Source of the DNA: Spirochaetales bacterium
GTDB lineage: Bacteria; Spirochaetota; Spirochaetia; JABMQR01
Direction: 5' to 3'
Assembly (NCBI GenBank): GCA_018399255.1
Contig: JAGYPA010000005.1
Span: forward strand, 1-64,000
DNA: 64,000 nt
Made by a program: the position numbers and the translations under genes. The notes beneath the pieces are model-generated. The model ran no database searches. It was given only the letters and a program-made list of their open reading frames with translations, and had not been told where the DNA came from. Positions 1 through 7,516 of this stretch are shown piece by piece (the stretch's first letter is position 1; each line of letters starts with the position of its first letter).

Positions 1-76
1 GATCAACCACGCCCCGGAAAGTGTCACACGCCGCCCATGCCGCGTTGTTTATGTCTTTCTGTTCAATCTTATTCAT
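1..76 (-). CDS. hsdM: HsdM, type I restriction-modification DNA methyltransferase subunit (N-terminal fragment, cut by window edge)
   Basis: Only the first 25 codons are in the window, read leftward from the ATG at 76-74. The peptide begins MNKIEQKDINNAAWAACDTF and continues RGVVD, the usual amino end of HsdM, the N6-adenine methylase subunit of type I restriction-modification enzymes. The ATG overlaps the TGA stop of the upstream ORF6N gene (ATGA), so the two are probably translationally coupled and belong to the minus-strand operon that starts with hsdS. The catalytic NPPF motif and the rest of the enzyme lie outside the window, so I cannot say whether the gene is intact. The identification rests on this short stretch only. 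Confidence 0.75.
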   Translation of the reverse strand, partial: MNKIEQKDINNAAWAACDTFRGVVD

Positions 77-999
77 TTGTGGTTCCCTCCCAGTTTTTTA
101 AGCATCTCAACTGCTCCGGTTTCAAATTTTGAAAAGGCAACCCACTTTTTGCCCAGGTCTTTGAGAGATGCGCCGATGTGATAAATCTCTTGTTCGTCGA
201 TAATCAGAAAACGGTCATGGGCTTCTTTGAAGGTTTCAATTGCGATAGGCGGATATTGCTCGTTGTGTTTTTTCAGATCCAAGGCAAGCTGTTTGGAAAT
301 GGCTTTGGTATAGATGGTTACCGATACCCCATTATTACGCTTACTGAGGAGAGTCAGCACGGAGTCATCGATATAATTATCAATGAGAATCAGGCTTTTC
401 TTTGCCTTGCGGATCAGATCGGCAACGAAGGCGTAGGCGTCATAAACCTGTCCATTATAGAAGATTCCCTGTCTGGGAGGTTCATTGGCTTCAAGTGCCT
501 GAAAAAGCTTCTCGAAATTTCTGTCTGTTTCCGATTCAAAGGCTATCTGCCTGCGTTCGACCAAATCCAGCCGGGCGAAGATGTTGGCATTGTGTTGAAT
601 AAATTTTCGCATTTCGACAAAAGCACGCATGATCCGCACATGAATTTCTGCTGCCTTGGCACTTTTTAAAACACCTGAAAGACTGGCGACGCCCTGTTCT
701 GTGAAAACATAGGGTAGAGAGCCCCCTAGGTGTTTTCGGGAAGGTATCGCATTTTGCGATACCATGAAATCAACCTCGACTTCGCTTAGTTGGAACATGA
801 AATCGTCAGGGAAACGCTCAATATTGCGTTGAACTTGTTCACGCAATCGAATTGGCTTAACTTCGTAAAGTGCGGCTATGTCTTTGTCCATCATGACTTG
901 CTGATCGCGAATCAGATAGATTTTTGCTCTAATGGCATCCGTTTCCAGGGCTTGCCCTGGGGTATTGATACCTTTCATTTGGTTTTTATCTTCGCTCAT
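73..999 (-). CDS. ORF6N-domain DNA-binding protein with C-terminal PLD-like domain
   Basis: This 308-residue protein starts with an ORF6N domain (about residues 22-130; ALYEV, RNIERFPDDFMFQL and LPYVFTEQGVASLSGVL are typical). The domain is phage-derived and DNA-binding. A short coiled-coil-like linker follows (about 135-175). The tail (about 180-295) resembles a phospholipase-D-like domain with one HxR/Kx4D-type motif, H261-x-R263-x4-D268; only one copy is visible. Proteins of this architecture often sit inside type I restriction-modification operons, as here between hsdS and hsdM. Whether it acts as a regulator, an accessory factor or a nuclease is not known to me. Its ATG overlaps the stop of the chimeric gene upstream (ATGA), and its own stop overlaps the hsdM start, so all four genes look like one transcription unit. 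Confidence 0.8.
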   Translation of the reverse strand: MSEDKNQMKGINTPGQALETDAIRAKIYLIRDQQVMMDKDIAALYEVKPIRLREQVQRNIERFPDDFMFQLSEVEVDFMVSQNAIPSRKHLGGSLPYVFTEQGVASLSGVLKSAKAAEIHVRIMRAFVEMRKFIQHNANIFARLDLVERRQIAFESETDRNFEKLFQALEANEPPRQGIFYNGQVYDAYAFVADLIRKAKKSLILIDNYIDDSVLTLLSKRNNGVSVTIYTKAISKQLALDLKKHNEQYPPIAIETFKEAHDRFLIIDEQEIYHIGASLKDLGKKWVAFSKFETGAVEMLKKLGGNHK

Positions 1000-1277
1000 G
1001 CACGTCTTCCGTCAATTTCCACCTGCACTGCATCGATGTCGATTTCCACTTCTTCTTCAAAGGTGTCCACATAGCGGGGAATATTGAGGGTGAAGGCGTT
1101 TGATCCTGCTTCATGCTTAAAGGAGTCGAATTCGATCCCTTTAAAATCAGGGTTATTCAACTGCTCCCATACAGGGTTCTTATACCGGGCAATATCGGTA
1201 AATGAGATGCAATCATTATCATCACCCTTGGAGATAACGGTAATGTCGGTACCGTTGACATTGACTGACGCTCTCAA
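996..1277 (-). pseudogene. Chimeric remnant: KilA-N domain fragment fused to an HsdM C-terminal fragment
   Basis: This 93-residue frame is a patchwork. Residues 1-64 (VNVNGTDITVISK, ISFTDIARYKNP, then WEQLNNPDFKGIEFDSF and EAGSNAFTL) match the start of KilA-N domain proteins. They lack the segment normally found between YKNP and the WEQLNNPDF block (usually NWLR..TIEFLG). From about residue 65 the sequence switches to IPRYVDTFEEEVEIDIDAVQ, characteristic of the carboxyl end of HsdM, and stops at GRRA. It uses a TTG start overlapping the hsdS stop, with AAGGAG 8 nt upstream, and its stop overlaps the next ATG. It may still be translated as part of the operon. The likely history is deletion between a KilA-N gene and an hsdM gene, leaving an in-frame scar. 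I infer no enzymatic function. Confidence 0.7.
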
Positions 1278-1852
1278 TTTGTTTCTCCTTTTGCAATTCT
1301 TAAAAGTATAGCACTCATGTACTGCTCTCGTTTAGTTGACAACCTGTGCAACAGGAACTGCTCACGATCCGACAGATGTGCCAGCTCTACGATAAAGCGC
1401 TGCTGTTCCAAACTCGGAAGCATGATTTCCATTTCTTCCAGTGTATGCTTGCTGATCATTTTTTGAACGGTACCCTTAGCCCGACTCGTTAAGAAAACCT
1501 GTGCATCCCGTTGCTGTATATACCAGTTCAAATACTCGGGTACTATCAGATCCGACTTTGTAATCCGTATTCGCAATAGTGGAGCTGAAACAACTGCCTT
1601 ACCCGGGTCTTCGAGAAGGATCGCGGCCGTGGCAAGAGAACCACGAGACCTGAACACCAGATCACCTTCTTGAGCGAGGTGGTGTTCTTTCACACCCGCC
1701 ATATCGATTCTGGCTAAATCATCACAACTAACGGTATGATCATCTGAAAGGTCTTTCATCTGTATTACAGCTACTGCTCCTCCCCCAGACGTTTCAAGGC
1801 GGGATCTGAATGAATATCCCATCTGAACAGTCGCCAATTTATTCAGTTTCAT
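1274..1852 (-). CDS. hsdS: HsdS-like restriction-modification specificity protein, half length
   Basis: The 192-residue product matches one half of a type I specificity subunit. A single target-recognition domain (about residues 1-140; MGYSFRSR, VIQMKDLS, GDLVFRSRG, SAPLLRIRI, PEYLNWYIQ) is followed by one conserved helical region (LPSLEQQRFIVEL, then LSTKREQYMSAILLRIA). Full HsdS proteins are about 400 residues with two such units, so this could work as a homodimer of halves or be a truncated gene. I place the start at 1852: a GAGGTG ribosome site lies upstream, and a longer reading from 1903 would begin upstream of the predicted -10 box. It is the first gene of the minus-strand operon leading to hsdM. 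The recognised DNA sequence cannot be predicted. Confidence 0.75.
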   Translation of the reverse strand: MKLNKLATVQMGYSFRSRLETSGGGAVAVIQMKDLSDDHTVSCDDLARIDMAGVKEHHLAQEGDLVFRSRGSLATAAILLEDPGKAVVSAPLLRIRITKSDLIVPEYLNWYIQQRDAQVFLTSRAKGTVQKMISKHTLEEMEIMLPSLEQQRFIVELAHLSDREQFLLHRLSTKREQYMSAILLRIAKGETN

Positions 1853-1893
1853 CTGCACAAGCACCTCTGAAAACGTAGAAATATCATTACTGC

Positions 1894-1922
1894 AGTATAA
1901 CATAGTATTATTGAAAAGTCAA
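1894..1922 (-). promoter_or_regulatory. Sigma70-type promoter of the hsdS operon
   Basis: On the minus strand TTGACT (1922-1917) and TATACT (1899-1894) are separated by exactly 17 nt. Transcription would begin near 1887, about 35 nt before the preferred hsdS ATG at 1852. Seen directly in sequence; not tested. Confidence 0.65.
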
Positions 1923-2339
1923 GCATATTTTGCAGGAACGAGATTACTGGGTTTAGATGGGGGTAAAGCCTGAATGATAAAAAAAGAATTTACGAGTCAG
2001 CATGAAATCAGGCAGGAGGATGCCAGAATTCAGCATGTCTCTTGCCTGGATGTTTCGCCATGCCCTCTTTAGCGGTGCTCCGCCCGTATTTCCGCCAGAG
2101 CGCGGATGGAGGCTTCGGGCGTGCCCATGGAGGTGCCGCCCCCCGGCGGATGGGAAGCTCGTGGGAAAAATTGAACAGATTCACCCTCAGCTCGGGAATA
2201 TGGGGGAAGGCTGCGGGATTCGGGGTGTTGTCATGCACTTCCTTGAACTCCTTGCTGCAGCGATTGAAAAAGATTAATTCATCCGCAGCAGTAATCCTCG
2301 ACCCATTGATTTTCCAGCATTTTACAGATATACAGATGT
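1923..2339. other. Intergenic region with an unexplained GC-rich block
   Basis: No recognisable gene. From about 2030 to 2240 the base composition is much richer in G and C than the flanks, and both strands stay open in one frame. The minus-strand reading contains a stretch like FPHIPELRVNLFNFSHELP but I do not recognise it and see no ribosome site. It may be a remnant of an unknown element. Confidence 0.3.
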
Positions 2340-4211
2340 ATGGATTCCCTACAGAACATTGTCAGAAACTGCAGCAAGTTCAATCGGGGGCTGGATGAAA
2401 TAGAGCCCCTTGTCTTTTCACTGACCCGGCGCTCTCCAACGGTAACTGAAGAAATTCAAGAATTATTGCGGCAGGAGCGTGATCCCGAGAACACATACCC
2501 AAGCAATTGGTATACCAATATGGCTCTCAGCCGGGCGATTGCACATACCCTGACCCGAAAGGAGCAGATACAGAAGATTTTCAGGAAGCACCGGAATGAA
2601 CTCCCTGACGAAGCGAATGATGTTCTCAAACACCTGCTCAAACAACCCGTACGGTGGGCAGCTTTCACAGTGAATGGACGGCTGGATAAAAACCTCTTCA
2701 GCATCACGGATGTGTTTGCACCGGATACACAGTTGCCCCCGCTGTATTCAAAAGGCGTGTCCGATCTTCTCCGCAGCAGTGTTCATCAGAATATGCTGTT
2801 TGTCACCCTGCTTCTGGATAATGGAAATTCCCTGCAGACCTACGGGATTATTCACCAGTACCTTTCAGTAATAAAAGGTGATCTGGATTTCTTCTGTACG
2901 GTTGTGGACGAAGATGTCTATACAGCTCAGGGCCTTTCAGGTTTTATCAATCATCATTTCAATACGTTCTTCATCCTGGACACGATCTCTCAAATTCCGC
3001 CGATTGGATTTCGCGGAAGCCCGGCACGGATTATCTGGTGGGAACTGCATCTTGAAGGTATTGATAAAACCGTTCTGCCTGGGGAATGGGGTATCGAAGA
3101 ATCAGGTAAGGGAGTACGCAAATATGCATTTCTCGGTCCTGATGAAGAACTGGAGGTTTTGAAGCCGATGGTCGGACAGGACCCGGAACATATCTGGGAA
3201 TTGTCAGGCCTGTTCACATCGTATCTCTATATCTATTCAGCGGAAGAGACGGTCTGTATCTATGCTTCCTCAATTCACGACTATGTGATGCTGTATCAAG
3301 TGCTCAGTTGCAGGTTTGATCTGGATAAAGAATCTCAGAATAGGCCAGCCTTTCACATTACCCCATCGGTGTGGACTGAGGTATCTTCCTTGCCCGGTAT
3401 AGATTTGCCCTGGGCCTGGTATGAGAAACAGTTTGAGAACGAAGATGTGGATAACGAGCGTGAAGAATCAGAATCCGATGAGGATGCGGTTACGCGGACT
3501 TCCTTGAATACGTTGGTGGATGAAGTTATCAATGCCCGAAATGCGGGCACCGAAGTGGATATTCAGAAGCGGTGCAGGGAACTGGATGTTGATCCGGCCC
3601 TGGCTGAATCTTTTCTGGCAAGGATGGATGAGATGACGAAAAAAATGATGCCGGAGCTTGAACTCACCGAGGAGGACAGAACCTTTGAAATCTCTGGTCT
3701 TACGAAGCCCTCACCAGCACTTCGCAGAATGTTCTCCACGCCTTTATACCGTTCAGACCTGTTTTCGGTAACCGATACCTTGGGCAGCTATGAGCTTTTC
3801 CTGCCTCATGCAGGCGATGGGTATGCCTCCAGAACTGTCCCCGGGGAGTTGGCAGACTACATCACCTCCCTCTTTGAACAAGCGTTCGGTCGGTTTGGTT
3901 CAACGATAATGAACTGTTTTTTCTACATGCTTATGCAGCAGGAGAAACGTTGGACTCCGGTTCGTTCGTATGGCATAGAGGTCCTGAAACTGTTTCACCG
4001 GATACTGCTTCCTGAACTGGGAGTGACCAAAGATGCCTTTCTGCTGCGGTTCAGTCGTTTTGTGCTCACGAGTCTGTGCCCGAACGGACTGCTGGAGTTA
4101 TCCGAACGGCCGAGAGGGGAAGCACGCACCCGGGGAACGTACCCAGTCAGGTCAAGCATGTTTTTTCAGAATTTCATAGTCTTCAACCCGGAGCAGACCC
4201 CCCAGCGCTGA
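2340..4211 (+). CDS. Unknown 623-residue protein
   Basis: A long, well-formed open frame with no family that I recognise. It has no signal peptide and no obvious membrane segment, so it is probably cytoplasmic. An aromatic-rich region (about residues 200-330) includes an immunoglobulin-like or beta-rich looking stretch (LSGLFTSYLYIYSAEETVCI). It is followed by a very acidic linker (about 355-375) and a helical carboxyl half. The last 60 residues contain the basic stretch SERPRGEARTRG. The start at 2340 has no clear ribosome site, so the true start may be slightly downstream. The gene stands alone between the restriction operon and a DUF4143 remnant, in what appears to be an accessory island. 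Function unknown. Confidence 0.7.
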   Translation: MDSLQNIVRNCSKFNRGLDEIEPLVFSLTRRSPTVTEEIQELLRQERDPENTYPSNWYTNMALSRAIAHTLTRKEQIQKIFRKHRNELPDEANDVLKHLLKQPVRWAAFTVNGRLDKNLFSITDVFAPDTQLPPLYSKGVSDLLRSSVHQNMLFVTLLLDNGNSLQTYGIIHQYLSVIKGDLDFFCTVVDEDVYTAQGLSGFINHHFNTFFILDTISQIPPIGFRGSPARIIWWELHLEGIDKTVLPGEWGIEESGKGVRKYAFLGPDEELEVLKPMVGQDPEHIWELSGLFTSYLYIYSAEETVCIYASSIHDYVMLYQVLSCRFDLDKESQNRPAFHITPSVWTEVSSLPGIDLPWAWYEKQFENEDVDNEREESESDEDAVTRTSLNTLVDEVINARNAGTEVDIQKRCRELDVDPALAESFLARMDEMTKKMMPELELTEEDRTFEISGLTKPSPALRRMFSTPLYRSDLFSVTDTLGSYELFLPHAGDGYASRTVPGELADYITSLFEQAFGRFGSTIMNCFFYMLMQQEKRWTPVRSYGIEVLKLFHRILLPELGVTKDAFLLRFSRFVLTSLCPNGLLELSERPRGEARTRGTYPVRSSMFFQNFIVFNPEQTPQR

Positions 4212-4286
4212 TTTGTGTGGTTCTTGGATGTTTTTGATACAAAGCTAAAACATATCTCGGAATTAGCAGGGCGCTCCAAGAGTTTA

Positions 4287-4505
4287 TCAACTCCATTGCA
4301 TCATCTCAATTCGACTTGGCCACTGATCCCAGGCAATTATTGAAGCAGTGTTTCGTTCCTGATTAGTATCACCACCATAAATCAATCCAGAATGGGGTAT
4401 TTCTGCTGCTTTTGCAAAGTGCTCAATACCTTTGAAAAATTCACACCTAATTGTTTTTCCGGATTTTATCTCTACAGGAAAAGGCTTGTCCGCAGTTGGA
4501 ATGTA
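4287..4505 (-). pseudogene. C-terminal remnant of a DUF4143-type AAA ATPase
   Basis: Reading leftward, the frame gives IPTADKPFPVEIKSGKTIRC, then EFFKGIEHFAKAAEIPHSG, LIYGGDTNQERNTASIIAWD and a TGA stop at 4289-4287. This is the typical end of DUF4143-domain ATP-binding proteins (a VEIKSGKT-like block, then a GG..QxR block). No start codon and no ATPase core precede it: the frame runs into a stop at about 4556. It is therefore a decayed tail. A duplicated GCAGTTGGAATGTA motif (about 4492-4505 and 4510-4523) sits at its broken end and may mark the rearrangement. Confidence 0.7.
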
Positions 4506-4534
4506 CCGCGCAGTTGGAATGTAGAAAAAAAAAC

Positions 4535-4563
4535 TTGACAGATGAGGGAATCGCCTTTATCAT
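4535..4563 (+). promoter_or_regulatory. Promoter of the TetR-family gene
   Basis: A perfect TTGACA (4535-4540) and TATCAT (4558-4563) are separated by 17 nt. Transcription would start about 4570, just before the tandem operator-like repeats. Confidence 0.7.
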
Positions 4564-4576
4564 AATTTTTACACAG

Positions 4577-4617
4577 TGATAAAAATACAACATGATGATA
4601 AAAATACAACGTGTTGT
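4577..4617 (+). promoter_or_regulatory. Tandem operator-like repeats in the TetR leader
   Basis: Two 18-bp direct copies of TGATAAAAATACAAC(A/G)TG lie at 4577-4594 and 4596-4613. The second ends in the small palindrome ACAAC-GT-GTTGT (4606-4617). Their place between the promoter and the tetR start suggests autoregulation by TetR. That link is inferred. Confidence 0.5.
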
Positions 4618-4650
4618 TAACAATACGTGAGCGTGCAGCAAGAGGGATGT

Positions 4651-5304
4651 ATGGTAAAGAGCGGATATGTTCGTCATCGACAGAATCAGCGGGAACAGAT
4701 TATCGAGGCTGCTGAAGATCTGTTTGTTTCAAAAGGAATCATTGAGGTAACAATTTTAGATATCACCAAAGCAGCTCGCATTACCCGGCCTACCTTCTAT
4801 AAGTATTTTTGCGGTAAGGAAGAGACTGCTATCGAGATCTTTAAGAGCATCACAAAGGGCTGGGCAGAAAGAGGACTTGCAGAGGTCTGGAACCGGGAAG
4901 GTTCAGGCCATGAAATAATCGAATTGTTCATATCCTCCCTTTTTAAGCATTTGCTGAAAAACCCAAGGGAGGCGAGGTTTGTCGCTGAGTTTAACTATTT
5001 ATACGGGAAAAACTTTTCCGGAGAAGAGGTTCAAAACATTTTACGGGAAAACCTCGCGGAAGAAGAAGTTTTCCTGCTTGAACGAATAATCGCCGGCCAG
5101 GCCGACGGTTCTGTCCGGAAAGATATATCGCCCGAAGCAATACGCGCTGCAGTATTTAATTTTGCAGCAGGCTTGAACGGACGCCTCGGAGTGCTGGGGC
5201 CTAAACTGGAAAGCGAGTACCATATCAATGTTGATGAACTCTTTATGCAGGTTTGCCGGATTTTTCTTGACGGATTGAAACCCTGTAATTCCCGAGCGCT
5301 ATAG
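4651..5304 (+). CDS. TetR/AcrR-family transcriptional regulator
   Basis: The 217-residue protein has a TetR helix-turn-helix at the amino end (about residues 8-55: REQIIEAAEDLFVSKG, ITKAARITRPTFYKYFCGKEE) and a helical ligand-binding domain behind it. The ATG at 4651 is chosen because AGAGGGA stands 4 nt upstream; an earlier GTG at 4627 is less likely. The promoter and paired direct repeats upstream fit self-repression. The next gene, 50 nt downstream on the same strand, is a truncated sugar ABC ATPase. The regulator may once have controlled a sugar or nucleoside importer that has since been lost. Ligand unknown. Confidence 0.85.
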   Translation: MVKSGYVRHRQNQREQIIEAAEDLFVSKGIIEVTILDITKAARITRPTFYKYFCGKEETAIEIFKSITKGWAERGLAEVWNREGSGHEIIELFISSLFKHLLKNPREARFVAEFNYLYGKNFSGEEVQNILRENLAEEEVFLLERIIAGQADGSVRKDISPEAIRAAVFNFAAGLNGRLGVLGPKLESEYHINVDELFMQVCRIFLDGLKPCNSRAL

Positions 5305-5354
5305 TGCGTTGATAAAGAAAGAGGAACTGGTGTTCATGACGGGAGGAGAATCAG

Positions 5355-5837
5355 TTGAGTATTGACGTTCGAACTGAAAAAGAAAATCAGCCAATGATAG
5401 AAACCTTGGCTTTGTCAAAACGATTCGGACCTACCGTTGCATTGCATGAGGTAGACCTGAAGGTTTACGGCGGACAGATTATCGGACTCATTGGGGAAAA
5501 CGGCTCAGGAAAGTCTACGATCTCTTCTATAATCGCCGGTATGCTGCCGGCGACCTCAGGTTCAATGCGGTATAAAGGAGAACCTCACGCCCCCCGGACA
5601 ATGATTGAAGCCGGAGATGTCGGGATCGGGATGATTGTTCAAGAGCAGGGCTATGTCGCCGGTATCAGTATAGCCCGGAACATCTTTCTGGGAGTTGAAA
5701 AAAAATTCAGGAAAGTCGGCTTCATCTCCCGGAAGGCCATGAATAGAGAAGCTGGCGGTATTTTACAAAGCATCGGACTAGGTGAAATCGATCCCGGCAT
5801 GCTGATAGATGACCTGAATATTCAGGACCGGTGTTAG
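5355..5837 (+). pseudogene. Truncated RbsA/MglA-type sugar ABC transporter ATP-binding protein
   Basis: The 160-residue frame starts at TTG 5355 behind a strong GGAGGAG site. It encodes the first part of an RbsA-like ATPase: SKRFGPTVALHEVDL, Walker A GENGSGKST and a Q-loop region IVQEQG. It stops at DDLNIQDRC, exactly where the ABC signature (LSxxQ) should be. Intact family members are about 500 residues with two nucleotide-binding domains. The Walker B, the signature and the whole second domain are missing, and no permease or binding protein follows. The end overlaps the stop codon of the convergent EamA gene, inside a small palindrome, so a deletion or inversion probably removed the rest. 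A functional product is unlikely. Confidence 0.8.
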
Positions 5838-5843
5838 ACACCG
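5829..5843. repeat. Palindrome at the truncation junction, shared by two convergent stops
   Basis: CGGTGT-TAG-ACACCG has 6-bp perfect arms and contains both the TAG that ends the truncated ABC gene and the TAA (minus strand) that ends the EamA gene. It may be a weak two-way terminator or a recombination scar. No T-run follows. Confidence 0.45.
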
Positions 5844-6811
5844 CGGTGCCTTATGAGGCGGCCGTCAATCGCAATAAGTCCGATAAAGAGCAAAACTGCC
5901 CCCAGTATGGTAGTCCAGGCCAGCGATTCCCCAAGGAAGAGGATGCTCAGAATGATGGCCGTCACCGGCACCAGGAAGGTGACCAGCAGTACATTTGTCG
6001 GTCCTGCTGACGCAAGCAGTCGATAGTAGATCAGGTAAGCGGTTCCGGTGCACACTACTCCGAGCATTCCCACAGCAAGCAGCGGCAGGATATCAGGCTC
6101 CAGGGCTAGGGGTGATTCGAACAGGAATATGGTCGGCAGGGATATTGCGGCGGCGCAGGTGAGAACTCCCGCTGCCGCCGTTGTCGACGGAATCCCTTTA
6201 AAGCGCTTTCTGCCGTAGACCGCAGCCAGGGCATAGGAACAGGATGCACCGAGAACCGCAATCTGTCCGCCGGGATTGCTGCCGATCTGGAGAAGACTGC
6301 CCAGTCCGATCATCAGGGAAACCCCGAACCAGCCGATAATCACACCGGCAATCCGGTTGGGCGTAAGCTGATCGTCCCGTGTCAGCAGATGCACCAGAAT
6401 GACGCTGAATATGGGAGTGGATGCATTCAAGATGGAACCCAGGCTGCTGTCAATGGACTGCAGTCCCCAGGCAATCAAATTGAACGGCAGCACATTATTG
6501 AAAAATGCCATAATAACAAAGGAGCCCCAGATTTTCTTATCTGCAGGGAGTCGGTTTCCTGTTAGCAAAACGGCAGGGATAAGAATAAGTGCGGCAATGG
6601 AGACTCGCAGGAATACGATAGTCATGGGAGTTATACCTTGCAGGGCTGTTTTCATGATTGGAAAAGAGCTGCCCCAGATAATCGAAAGGAGGATGAGAAG
6701 GCCCCATTCTGACAGCCGCATCGATGCATTCCGGGTACGGGGGCTGGAGGGGGGCGTGAGGGAGAGGGAGGTATCGGGACTGCCGGGAGTATCGGGGTTT
6801 TTCCTTTTCAT
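5834..6811 (-). CDS. EamA/DMT-family membrane transporter
   Basis: A 325-residue integral membrane protein with about ten hydrophobic helices in two repeated EamA halves (LLILLSIIWGSSFPIMK, then GASCSYALAAVYGRK in the second half). It is typical of drug/metabolite exporters of the RhaT/PecM type. I choose the ATG at 6811, with AAGGA about 8-12 nt upstream; it adds a polar 30-residue amino tail rich in Pro and Ser. Initiation at the internal Met of MRLSEWG is possible. A longer frame starting at 6955 has no support. Substrate unknown. It converges on the truncated ABC gene. About 300 nt of non-coding DNA separates it from gatC and contains dispersed repeat A. Confidence 0.85.
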   Translation of the reverse strand: MKRKNPDTPGSPDTSLSLTPPSSPRTRNASMRLSEWGLLILLSIIWGSSFPIMKTALQGITPMTIVFLRVSIAALILIPAVLLTGNRLPADKKIWGSFVIMAFFNNVLPFNLIAWGLQSIDSSLGSILNASTPIFSVILVHLLTRDDQLTPNRIAGVIIGWFGVSLMIGLGSLLQIGSNPGGQIAVLGASCSYALAAVYGRKRFKGIPSTTAAAGVLTCAAAISLPTIFLFESPLALEPDILPLLAVGMLGVVCTGTAYLIYYRLLASAGPTNVLLVTFLVPVTAIILSILFLGESLAWTTILGAVLLFIGLIAIDGRLIRHRGV

Positions 6812-7002
6812 GCATTTATTCCTTAGTACAGAAAATGTTACAATCCTGCGGATCATTATAGCTGATAATATTTCCTTTGGGGAGACGGTTGGCGCTCGAA
6901 TCCGACGGCAGCCGTTCGAATCCAAATGCCGACAGCCGCTCAAGAAAAAACCCATCGAACAAGGGGGGCTCCCTCTTTAACAAAACGGCTCATTTCAGTA
7001 TA

Positions 7003-7088
7003 TTGAGTCAATTGAGGCTCTTGCAAAAAGCAAGAGCGACGTTTTGGAGCCGATTTTAAAAATACAAAGCATTTTGAAATTGACTCAA
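7003..7088. repeat. Dispersed repeat family A, full copy with terminal inverted repeats
   Basis: An 86-bp element is bounded by the 11-bp perfect inverted repeats TTGAGTCAATT (7003-7013) and AATTGACTCAA (7078-7088). Inside is a hairpin CTCTTGC-AAAAA-GCAAGAG, then a second weaker stem. Related copies are at 41538-41610 and (partial) 19843-19874. The layout is that of a small non-autonomous mobile element (MITE-like). It fills much of the roughly 300-bp gap before gatC. Confidence 0.65.
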
Positions 7089-7111
7089 TTACTGATCAGG
7101 AATGCGAAATA

Positions 7112-7495
7112 ATGGATATCGAAGAACTGAAGACAACCGCCCGGCTAGCCATGCTGGAGCTGCATGAGGATGAAGCAGCTGAACTTGCAGCAATAGCTGA
7201 ACTTGCAGCAATAGCTGAACTTGCAGCAATAGCTGAACTTTCAGCAGCAGTCTCCGGCATGCTCGAAAATTTTTCTCTTATGCAGAAGGTCGATATCAGT
7301 GGTCTCGAACCGACTACGCATGCCCTGAGCGAGCAGAACAGCGGTCGTGAAGATGTAATCGTATCCGCGGAAAGCTCCGGAAAAACGGATAATTCCGGGA
7401 AAGCGGAAGCGTACAACCTGAATAATCCTGAAAACCTGATAGAACGGGCTCCCGAATATGATAATAATCATATCGTGATCCCCAATGTACTCTAG
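7112..7495 (+). CDS. gatC: Asp-tRNA(Asn)/Glu-tRNA(Gln) amidotransferase subunit C, with expanded repeat
   Basis: GatC wraps around GatA and holds the GatCAB amidotransferase together; the complex converts Glu-tRNA(Gln) and Asp-tRNA(Asn) to the amidated forms in the cytoplasm. The 127-residue protein has the usual amino helix (IEELKTTARLAMLELHEDE), the middle GMLENFSLMQKVDISGLEPT and the ending LIERAPEYDNNHIVIPNVL. It is about 25-30 residues longer than typical GatC. Part of the excess is a perfect 18-bp tandem repeat giving ELAAIA three times and a fourth degenerate copy within the first helix. gatA begins 21 nt downstream and gatB overlaps gatA, so this is a gatCAB operon. Confidence 0.92.
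   Translation: MDIEELKTTARLAMLELHEDEAAELAAIAELAAIAELAAIAELSAAVSGMLENFSLMQKVDISGLEPTTHALSEQNSGREDVIVSAESSGKTDNSGKAEAYNLNNPENLIERAPEYDNNHIVIPNVL
7178..7241 (+). repeat. 18-bp in-frame tandem repeat inside gatC
   Basis: Three perfect copies of GCTGAACTTGCAGCAATA (7178-7195, 7196-7213, 7214-7231) plus a fourth partial copy. Each unit encodes AELAAI, so copy-number change keeps the frame. Confidence 0.9.
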
Positions 7496-7516
7496 CGAAA
7501 ACCGGGGAAGCGAACC

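Noticed and set aside
2002-2277. 91-residue plus-strand gene in the GC-rich block
   Set aside because: No ribosome site, no recognisable domain, and the opposite strand is equally open.
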